NCBI GenBank assembly: GCA_002439585.1
Contig: DJOF01000008.1
Coordinates: 332,445 to 396,444, forward strand
Length of the DNA stretch: 64,000 nucleotides
Direction of reading: 5' to 3'
Origin: Bacteroidales bacterium UBA6445
Lineage (GTDB): Bacteria; Bacteroidota; Bacteroidia; Bacteroidales; UBA932
Of the stretch, positions 52,084 through 58,885 are shown one piece after another. Below the pieces are notes generated by a model. It did not search any database. It saw only the letters and a list, made by a program, of their open reading frames with translations, and was not told where the DNA came from. The number at the start of each line of letters is the position of its first letter. The stretch's first letter is position 1. Both the position numbers and the translations under genes were made by a program.

Positions 52084-53217
52084 ATGGATATAGATCTTCT
52101 GTCCAAAATGGTAAAGGACCGACTTCTCGATTCTTCCGAGGTTATTCTGCCCGGAGTCGGGATGTTCGAATCTGAGATTGTCCCCTCAACTTTCGCGGAT
52201 AAGGGCTATACGGTCAATCCTCCCTACAGAAGGCTTTATTTCCGTCAGTTAGAAGAGGCAGATGACAGGATTATCTCAGATCTGTATGCTGCTTCAAACA
52301 ATATCGACAAAGAGCTCTCCTATTCCATATTGAAGGATTTTCTCTCGGAGATGAAGGCAATTCTTCATACTAAGAAGACGCTCGAGTTCCCAGGATTAGG
52401 CCGTCTTCGTGCGACAAGGGAGAACAACATTTTCTTTGTACCGGATGAAGATCTTGATCTTTATCCGCAAGGATTCGGACTTGAGCCCCTGTCTCTGAAA
52501 TCTCTCACGAAACCAATTCAGGCCAGTATTTTGACTGAGCCTTTTGTAGATTCTACAGAGACAGAGTCATCTCAGGCCAGCTCAGAGATAGTCGAAGTCC
52601 CAACTTCGGAATCATCTGTGCCGGTTGAGTCTGAGAGCGTTGGGGGACATGATATTGAGAAAGTCCCTATAGATGGCTCCGATGTGCAGAATATCGCTAG
52701 CTGCGATGTTAAGAATATGGTCAGCCGCGATGTGCAGAATATCGCTAGCTGCGATGTTAAGAATATGGTCAGCCGCGATGTGCAGAATGTCGTCAGTCCC
52801 GATGAGCAGAATGTGGAGGATGTCTCCGACAATTCCGCTTCCGTTGCCACCGAGGATCGGGCAAAATCGCAGCGCGAATTAGCTGAGGATTCCACGGATA
52901 GAGATGTCATAGTGCTATGTCAGGAATCCATTGAGGAAGATGCGACAGCCTCTGCCAGAGAAGAAGAATCTGTGAGCGAGCCGTCCGAGGAGAAGAAGCC
53001 AGGAGACGGATTGGACATCATGAGCAAGGAGAATGGACAAACGATATCAAGACAACGTCGGTTTCGCCGTGCGGTCATCTTGACAGTCTGCATCGTAGTT
53101 ACCCTTAGTGTTATCTTTCTTGCAGCATTCTTGCTCCTTGCCCATTTCGCCCCTGATTTTATCGATAGTATTCTTTATACTCCGGAGCAGTTGGAAATCC
53201 TTAAGTATAAGCTTTGA
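52084..53217 (+). CDS. HU-CCDC81-like membrane protein with octapeptide repeats
   Basis: 377 residues. The N-terminal about 130 residues (MDIDLLSKMVKDRLLDSSEV, VILPGVGMFESEIVPSTFAD, ..PPYRRLYFRQ, ..LEFPGLGRLRATRENNIFFVPD) resemble the paired HU-like domains (HU-CCDC81_bac) that precede SPOR domains in Bacteroidetes. Residues 200-247 are six octapeptides (DVQNIASC, DVKNMVSR, twice each, then DVQNVVSP, DEQNVEDV). An acidic linker follows, then one membrane segment (AVILTVCIVVTLSVIFLAAFLLLAHF) near 330-355 and a short tail. The SPOR domain of relatives is absent. A -7 box TATCTTTG lies at 52023-52030. Likely a septum or envelope-associated protein; function inferred weakly. Confidence 0.65.
   Translation: MDIDLLSKMVKDRLLDSSEVILPGVGMFESEIVPSTFADKGYTVNPPYRRLYFRQLEEADDRIISDLYAASNNIDKELSYSILKDFLSEMKAILHTKKTLEFPGLGRLRATRENNIFFVPDEDLDLYPQGFGLEPLSLKSLTKPIQASILTEPFVDSTETESSQASSEIVEVPTSESSVPVESESVGGHDIEKVPIDGSDVQNIASCDVKNMVSRDVQNIASCDVKNMVSRDVQNVVSPDEQNVEDVSDNSASVATEDRAKSQRELAEDSTDRDVIVLCQESIEEDATASAREEESVSEPSEEKKPGDGLDIMSKENGQTISRQRRFRRAVILTVCIVVTLSVIFLAAFLLLAHFAPDFIDSILYTPEQLEILKYKL
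52681..52824 (+). repeat. 24-bp in-frame tandem repeat
   Basis: Six 24-base units in the gene at 52084-53217. Units 1 and 3 are identical (start GATGTGCAGAATATCGCTAG), as are 2 and 4 (GATGTTAAGAATATGGTCAG), so the recent event was duplication of a 48-base pair. The length is a multiple of three, so copy changes keep the frame. Confidence 0.9.
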
Positions 53218-53380
53218 TAAGAAGCTGTTTTGAAATGATTCGTCTCTTCTCTTATGGTCTTTCCCGGCCATTTTCATCTTTGTCATCAGTCCGATATCTC
53301 CAGTACACTCCTTCTTCCAAAGTCGAGGCTGCCTCGAATAATCCTCATAATAAATTCGGGGATCATTTCAAAACAACTTA
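53218..53380. repeat. MITE-like repeat, copy B
   Basis: 163 bases immediately after the stop of the HU-CCDC81-like gene. Left end AGAAGCTGTTTTGAAATGAT and right end ATCATTTCAAAACAACTT are inverted repeats; each is flanked by TA. It aligns along the whole length with the reverse complement of copy A, and over its left three quarters with copy C. No ORF of its own. Confidence 0.8.
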
Positions 53381-53465
53381 GTCTGAGACTGCGTGGGGAC
53401 TGTGCGGACGTTGACTGCTTGCTCTCCTGAAGGAACACTGTGAATATAGCTTGCATCAGACTATC

Positions 53466-54392
53466 TCAGGGGGTCGCTTTCCTCTCATCTGCATCTTTGT
53501 ATCTGTCAGCCATTTGGGATATCCATTCTTTCATCCTGTTTCGTAACCATTCAGGAGACATTACCTCTATCATGTCGCCTCTCTGGAGAAGCCCCATCAT
53601 GAAGTCATAAGTAGGGACAAGCCGCATTGTGAAGTCCGCATATTCACCGTAATTCTTCAACAGTTGCTGGCTATGATGCATGGGCCGCGAATCAAGATAG
53701 GCAATATGATGTCCGTAGGCTCTTACGACGATTCTCTCCACGTTTGTGTCCTTGTCCGTGACAATACCATAGTAGTCTGCAAAATAATCACTTGCAGAGA
53801 AGTCTTTCGGCAATGTAAACTTCGAGGCGATTATCTCAAGCTTGCGGATACGGTCAAGTCCGTAGATTCTCAGATCATTATATTTGTCATTGTGTGCGAG
53901 TACATACCAGCGGCTGTCAAATAGTTTCACGCAGTAAGGAGCTACGGTAAACGTATGTTCCTGCTCCATGTTGAATCCGCGGTAGGTCATCATTATCTGG
54001 TGGTTGTCTTTCATTGCCTCAATCAGCAGTGACAGATATTTGTGTGCGGATGGAATATCTTCAACCAGTATCCTGTCTTTGAGGGAAAGGTTCTCTCCTA
54101 CAAGGTTGCTGACAGCAAAAGAATCAAGCATCCATTTCTTCAGCCTGTTGTTATCGATATCTTCTGGATTCTCTATGAAATAAAGGTATCCTCCTGCCCT
54201 TTGGCAAGAGATTATTATCCCGAATGTGTTGAAAATTCCCGCTATCCATCGGTTGAAAGTACTACGTGTCAAAGGCTTGTAGTCGCTCATTTCCTTGTTG
54301 CGCTCCCATCGGTCGCATATATCCCGAAGGGAGATCTTCCCGGCCTGTCTTATGGTTTCTATAAGCCATGTGTATTTCTGGGTGCTGTTCAT
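53466..54392 (-). CDS. WYL-domain transcriptional regulator
   Basis: 308 residues from the ATG at 54392. Start choice: the promoter (TTG-N20-TAAATTTG, 54456-54426) starts transcription near 54419, which excludes the longer ATG at 54428. The N-terminus holds a winged helix-turn-helix (KISLRDICDRWERN and STFNRWIAGIFNTFGI, about 18-60). The WYL domain covers about 120-220 (HTFTVAPYCVKLFDSRWYVLAHNDKYNDLRIYGLDRIRKL), with the YGLDRI-type motif typical of this family. The C-terminal WCX-like part (RIVVRAYG...LVPTYDFMMGLLQRGDMIEVMSPEWLRNRM) follows. WYL proteins sense nucleic acids or nucleotides and often control defence genes. Flanked by repeat copies B and C; divergent to an AAA+ ATPase gene. Confidence 0.85.
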   Translation of the reverse strand: MNSTQKYTWLIETIRQAGKISLRDICDRWERNKEMSDYKPLTRSTFNRWIAGIFNTFGIIISCQRAGGYLYFIENPEDIDNNRLKKWMLDSFAVSNLVGENLSLKDRILVEDIPSAHKYLSLLIEAMKDNHQIMMTYRGFNMEQEHTFTVAPYCVKLFDSRWYVLAHNDKYNDLRIYGLDRIRKLEIIASKFTLPKDFSASDYFADYYGIVTDKDTNVERIVVRAYGHHIAYLDSRPMHHSQQLLKNYGEYADFTMRLVPTYDFMMGLLQRGDMIEVMSPEWLRNRMKEWISQMADRYKDADERKATP

Positions 54393-54425
54393 GTGTATGT
54401 GGCTTTTGTTGAACCCGTTATAAGA

Positions 54426-54456
54426 CAAATTTAGAAATTGTTTTGAAATGATTCAA
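54426..54456 (-). promoter_or_regulatory. WYL gene promoter, partly supplied by repeat copy C
   Basis: On the minus strand TTG (54456-54454), 20 bases, TAAATTTG (54433-54426). The -33 TTG and the spacer lie inside repeat C; the -7 box sits at its TA-flanked edge. Copies A and B have CGTC where C has CAAC, so the -33 box is specific to this copy. Confidence 0.65.
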
Positions 54457-54590
54457 CTCTTCTCTAATGGTCCTTTCCAGCCATTGCCATCTTTGTCATC
54501 TTTGTCATCATTGTCATCATTGTCATCATTGTCATCAGCCCGGTCCTCCAGTACACTTCATCTTCCAAAGTCGAAATTGCATCGAAAAAT
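54432..54590. repeat. MITE-like repeat, copy C (decayed)
   Basis: Same orientation as copy B. The left end TAGAAATTGTTTTGAAATGATTC is recognisable, as is the core CTTCCAAAGTCGAAATTGC, but the right terminal repeat is lost. A 9-base unit (GTCATCTTT/GTCATCATT), present about twice in copies A and B, is expanded to six units at 54486-54539. It sits between divergent WYL and AAA+ genes. Confidence 0.7.
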
Positions 54591-54598
54591 CTTGAACT

Positions 54599-54634
54599 TG
54601 TACCGATAAGTGGTACATCATGATGTTACTTTTG
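54599..54634 (+). promoter_or_regulatory. AAA+ gene promoter with an operator-like inverted repeat
   Basis: TGTACC (54599-54604), 7 bases, GGTACA (54612-54617), a perfect inverted repeat of 6 bases per arm. It ends 9 bases before a -7 box TACTTTTG (54627-54634). Such a site just upstream of the -7 box could bind the divergently encoded WYL regulator. That link is inference. Confidence 0.5.
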
Positions 54635-54659
54635 CATCGTAATGACATCAATAAATACT

Positions 54660-56375
54660 ATGAAAGATCTTTTACAGAGGGCCAAGGAATGTGAGAGGAA
54701 GAGCGAGCTTGTTGCTGACAAAGAGTCTGAGGAGAAACATTTTGCAAGGCCGAAGAGTATACTTGAAGCATTTGAGCAGATAGTCGAGATTGCTAAGGAC
54801 AGCAAACTTGACAAGGCTTTCTTTGAGAAGGCCTCTGTTCCGATACGGTATGCCTCGCGCATATTAGGCCTGTCTCCGATGCAGTCCGTCATGCTGGCGA
54901 TATTCGTAGACAAGAGTGACGACAGTTCCATCTCTCTTCGCGATGTGTCGGGCCATATCGGTTGCAGTACCACAAGGATATTGCGGCTCTCTTCGGAGAT
55001 TGATGTCTTGGAGGAGAAGCATTATTTGCGTGCTTCAAGAAAGCGCGACAATATAACTTACCGTGTGCCGTCTGACGTAATAGGCGCTATTAAGTCAAAT
55101 CAACCCTATGTGTATGTCAGGGAGCCTATTACAGACCTGCTTGCTTTCTTTGATCGTATAGACAAACTTATTCGGGATAAAGGTGATGATGAGCTGACAT
55201 ATGACATGCTCGAATTACAGACCAATGAATGCCTTGACGAGATTAAGGATACTCATTTTGCCCGTACATTAGCCCGATTCGGTCTCTTTGCTGATGCTCA
55301 GATGCTGTTTCTTTTCATGGCTAATTCCTTTGTGAATAGTGCGGATGATTGCATCTCTTTCTATGATATAGAAACTCTTTATGATGATGGCGAAATCCCA
55401 TTTTTTGTCAAGCGAGGCCTCAAGACAAGAAGTATGTCGCTTTTCGCTCATAATCTGATAGAGAACGTGAATAACGAAGGAATGGCAAGGTCTGACGCCT
55501 TCAAACTTACTGAATATGCCAAGACAGAGTTGCTTTGCGAACTTAATCTGGAGACAAGCTCGAAGTCCGATGAAGGATTGATCAGATTTGATTCTTTTCC
55601 CCCGAAGAGTCTTGTGTACAATCCTTCGGAATCGAGGCAGGTCGCAGAGCTAAAAGCCATACTTTCCCCAGACCGATTCGCGCAGGTACAGGAGCGTATG
55701 CGCAGTGCCGGCATGAGACAGGGCTTCTGCAGCCTTTTTTATGGCTCACCAGGTACCGGCAAGACTGAGACTGTGTATCAACTTGCACGCGCGACAAGGC
55801 GTAATATATTGCGCGTAGATGTGGACAAGATCAAGAGCTGTTGGGTAGGGGAGAGTGAGAAAAATATCAAGAAACTGTTTGACAGATACCGCAATATATG
55901 CAAGGGTGCTGAAGTTGCGCCAATATTGCTGTTTAATGAAGCTGACGCCATTTTCGGAGTAAGGATGGAAGGTGCCTCAAAGGCTGTGGACAAGATGGAG
56001 AATTCGCTCCAGAATATCATCTTGCAAGAAATGGAGTCTTTGGAAGGGATCATGATAGCGACAACCAATCTTACGACCAATTTGGACAAGGCGTTCGAGA
56101 GGCGTTTCCTCTACAAGGTACGCTTTGCACGTCCCACCTTGGAGGCAAGGGTGCAGATATGGAGGACCATGATGCCCGATCTCTCTCCTGAAGAAGCATC
56201 GGAGCTTGCCAAGGCATACGATCTTTCAGGAGGGGAGATAGAAAATATCTGCCGTAAGAGGACGGTGGCGGCAATCTTGTCTGATGATAGTACAGTTGCC
56301 TTTCGGGATATAATGGAGTTGTGCCGCATCGAGAGAATAGTGGACTCTTCCAAGACTAAAATAGGGTTCAGATAA
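54660..56375 (+). CDS. AAA+ ATPase with N-terminal winged-helix-like region
   Basis: 571 residues from the ATG at 54660 (577 from 54642; the shorter form leaves room for a leader after the -7 box). Residues about 85-130 look like a winged helix (ISLRDVSGHIGCSTTRILRL, EEKHYL). A helical middle part of about 200 residues has no recognised motif. The AAA module: Walker A GSPGTGKT at about 362-369, Walker B LLFNEAD at about 423-429 (Asn replaces the usual first Asp of DEAD), sensor-1 TTN near 468, arginine-finger-type FERRF near 479. The fold resembles the SpoVK/Ycf46-type remodelling ATPases. Role unknown: it is divergent from a WYL regulator gene and carries an operator-like repeat, which suggests WYL control. 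Confidence 0.75.
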   Translation: MKDLLQRAKECERKSELVADKESEEKHFARPKSILEAFEQIVEIAKDSKLDKAFFEKASVPIRYASRILGLSPMQSVMLAIFVDKSDDSSISLRDVSGHIGCSTTRILRLSSEIDVLEEKHYLRASRKRDNITYRVPSDVIGAIKSNQPYVYVREPITDLLAFFDRIDKLIRDKGDDELTYDMLELQTNECLDEIKDTHFARTLARFGLFADAQMLFLFMANSFVNSADDCISFYDIETLYDDGEIPFFVKRGLKTRSMSLFAHNLIENVNNEGMARSDAFKLTEYAKTELLCELNLETSSKSDEGLIRFDSFPPKSLVYNPSESRQVAELKAILSPDRFAQVQERMRSAGMRQGFCSLFYGSPGTGKTETVYQLARATRRNILRVDVDKIKSCWVGESEKNIKKLFDRYRNICKGAEVAPILLFNEADAIFGVRMEGASKAVDKMENSLQNIILQEMESLEGIMIATTNLTTNLDKAFERRFLYKVRFARPTLEARVQIWRTMMPDLSPEEASELAKAYDLSGGEIENICRKRTVAAILSDDSTVAFRDIMELCRIERIVDSSKTKIGFR

Positions 56376-56392
56376 GGAAGACTATGACTATG

Positions 56393-56428
56393 ATTCCGCC
56401 ATTTGCCAATAACGGCAAGGGGCGGAAT
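56393..56428. terminator. Hairpin between convergent AAA+ and GH97 genes
   Basis: Stem ATTCCGCC / GGCGGAAT with an inner stem TTGCC / GGCAA, 36 bases in all. No T-run, so it may act as a weak bidirectional terminator or a 3'-end stabiliser. Confidence 0.5.
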
Positions 56429-56464
56429 TATGATTTAATGTAGCACTCGTGGACAGGAGATAGC

Positions 56465-58753
56465 CTATTGTACCTCCTCGAATTCAATAGCGAAGCCTCC
56501 ACCTGGAGCCATGTGAAGCTTCAGGGTGCTCTTTGATGTCACCTTCTTCTCATAGATGACATAGGCCTGAGGCTTTGTCTTGTAGTCGGCATCCTCTGCA
56601 TCGGCATAGATCTTTGCCAGATATTTTCGGCCCGGATCGAGGAAGTCGGTATGGAAGCTGACTTCTCTTGCGTTCTCGTCATTTACACCGCCTGCAAACC
56701 ATTTGCCTGCTGCCTTGACTGCATATTCCGGACTCTTCTCATCTGCGTCGGCTGCCTTGCGGGCCACTACAATATAGTCGCCTGGTTCGGCAAGAAGATA
56801 CCGGCTCTCCTTCCAGTCCACAGGTACATCCTTGATAAACTGGAAAGCATCCTCGAACTGCTCATAATGCTCCGGCAGGTCAGCCGCCATCTGCAGCGGG
56901 GAGTACATCGTAAGGTATAGGCCAAGTTGGTTTGCTATAGTCGCGTTGACATGAGAAGTATTGCTGCAGAATTTCTTGAGGTCCTGCTCAAAGATACCGG
57001 GAGTATAGTCCATTGGACCACCGTTGAGTCTCGTAAACGGAAGAATCGTCACATGGAAAGGCTTGCTTCCACCGAAAGCCTGATATTCAGTCCCCCTTGC
57101 AGCCTCGTTTCCGATAAGGTTGGGATAAGTGCGGCATAGCCCAGTAGGCCTTACAGCCTCGTGCGCATTTACCATAATATGGTGCTTTGCAGCCTCTGTC
57201 ACGGCATAGAGATAGTGACCCACCATCCACTGCCCGTAGTGGTGCTCGCCTCGTGGCAATATATCTCCGACATAGCCGCTTTTCACTGAGTTGTATCCGT
57301 AATGTTCCATTAGGTTGTAGGCTGCCTGCATATGCCTCTCGTAGTTCCTTACTGACGAAGATGTCTCGTGGTGCATCATCAACCTTATGCCCTTTGAGTG
57401 GGCATATTCGTTCAATGCCTTTATGTCAAAGTCTGGATACGGAGTAACGAAGTCAAACACATAGTCCTTGCTCTTGTCGGCCCAGTCTTCCCAGCCTATG
57501 TTCCATCCTTCCACAAGTACTTGGTCAAAACCGTTCTCGGCGGCGAAGTCTATGTATTTGCGTACATTCTCATTATTTGCCCCATGTCTGCCGTTGGGTT
57601 TGCTGTGCGCGAAGTCGGTCACGCCGAGCTTTACCGAAGGGTACTCGTCAGTGTAGTTCCAGCTGCTTTTGCCGGTGATCATTTCCCACCATACTCCAAC
57701 ATACTTGACAGGACGTATCCAGGACACGTCATCGTAGGCACACGGCTCGTTGAGATTGAGGATGAGCCTTGAAGCTAACAACTGCCTTGCGTCATCGCTT
57801 ACCTGCACTGTCCTCCAAGGGCTTGTGCAAGGAGTCTGCATGTAGCCTTTCCATCCCTGTGCATCCGGAGTTAGGTGAGAGACAAATGTAAGATTCTTAG
57901 GGTCAAGCTCAAGATTCATGCAGGAGTAGTCCTTCAGCGCGGCTTCGTGTATGTTGATGTACAGACCGTCATTACTTTTCATCTGGAGAGAGGTCTGTAC
58001 CCCGTAGCGAGAAAATACAGTCTGTGACGAATTGCCTGTGACAGCCTTGGGCATCAGGTTTCCAATCTCGGAGAGCCTTGACTCTGTGTAATCATACTCC
58101 TGAGTGTCATAATCTCCGGGAATCCAAAAAGCCTTGTGATCCCCAGCCATTGCAAAATGTGTCAACTCTTCCGCTATCACGAAATAAGACAATTTTTCCT
58201 GCTCCGGGAATTCGTACCTGAATCCGAGACCGTCGTTGAAAAGCCTGAATCTTATGGTCATGCGTCTGCCTGTGGCTGTTTGTACAAGATTGGCGGCCAA
58301 TTCGTTGTAGTGGTTGCGGATCTTCTTCTCCTCTCCCCAGACCGGACTCCATGTCTCGTCGAAGGATTTGCGTCCGATAGACTCGACACTGAACCCGTCA
58401 TGGAAGGACACCTTGCCGTGAGCGTCTTTCTTCACGCCTTTGTCTCCCTCAAAAGAGATCACGGTTGCCTTGAGATCGCCCCTAAGCACATATCCGAGAG
58501 TGCTCGGAAGTATTACAGGACGTCCTTTGTAATCAAGGCTGTAAGTCGGTTGTCCATTATTGTCGGAAAAAAAGCTGAGCACGAGGTTGCCATCAGGTGA
58601 ATGAAGGGTATCCGCTTTTGCGCAGGGCTGCAACGCGGTGCTGCTTCCCGACATGTTATCGTGAGATTCCGTATGATAAGTTTCCGAGGAATAGGCATTG
58701 GCAGTTGCTCCTGCAATGAGAGCGACTCCTGCCATGAATAAATGTAATGTCAT
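56465..58753 (-). CDS. susB: GH97 alpha-glucosidase (SusB-like)
   Basis: 762 residues. Signal peptide ending near ATANA (HLFMAGVALIAGATANA). N-terminal beta-sandwich to about 300, (beta/alpha)8 barrel after that with GVWWEMITGKSSW and the motifs NAHEAVRPTGLCRTYPNL and GNEAARGTEYQAF, whose glutamates are the catalytic residues in GH97, and a C-terminal beta domain. It releases glucose from the non-reducing end of malto-oligosaccharides in the periplasm. The HEAVRPTG form is characteristic of the inverting SusB-type subgroup. Last gene of a minus-strand run of GH13 genes, separated from the next by 132 bases, so possibly with its own promoter. Confidence 0.93.
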   Translation of the reverse strand: MTLHLFMAGVALIAGATANAYSSETYHTESHDNMSGSSTALQPCAKADTLHSPDGNLVLSFFSDNNGQPTYSLDYKGRPVILPSTLGYVLRGDLKATVISFEGDKGVKKDAHGKVSFHDGFSVESIGRKSFDETWSPVWGEEKKIRNHYNELAANLVQTATGRRMTIRFRLFNDGLGFRYEFPEQEKLSYFVIAEELTHFAMAGDHKAFWIPGDYDTQEYDYTESRLSEIGNLMPKAVTGNSSQTVFSRYGVQTSLQMKSNDGLYINIHEAALKDYSCMNLELDPKNLTFVSHLTPDAQGWKGYMQTPCTSPWRTVQVSDDARQLLASRLILNLNEPCAYDDVSWIRPVKYVGVWWEMITGKSSWNYTDEYPSVKLGVTDFAHSKPNGRHGANNENVRKYIDFAAENGFDQVLVEGWNIGWEDWADKSKDYVFDFVTPYPDFDIKALNEYAHSKGIRLMMHHETSSSVRNYERHMQAAYNLMEHYGYNSVKSGYVGDILPRGEHHYGQWMVGHYLYAVTEAAKHHIMVNAHEAVRPTGLCRTYPNLIGNEAARGTEYQAFGGSKPFHVTILPFTRLNGGPMDYTPGIFEQDLKKFCSNTSHVNATIANQLGLYLTMYSPLQMAADLPEHYEQFEDAFQFIKDVPVDWKESRYLLAEPGDYIVVARKAADADEKSPEYAVKAAGKWFAGGVNDENAREVSFHTDFLDPGRKYLAKIYADAEDADYKTKPQAYVIYEKKVTSKSTLKLHMAPGGGFAIEFEEVQ

Positions 58754-58885
58754 ATTGGAATTTTAATCATTATAAATTTTATGAGAGACGTTCAAACAGT
58801 TTCCTTCTGCTCTCAAGGCTTCAGAGTAATGAAAAATATTCTAATAATGGTATCGTTATCAGAAAGATGAGCCGCAATATCGAGG

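Noticed and set aside
54642..54660. Longer start (54642) for the AAA+ gene
   Set aside because: It would begin about 4 bases after the predicted transcription start; the ATG at 54660 fits a normal leader. The longer form cannot be ruled out.
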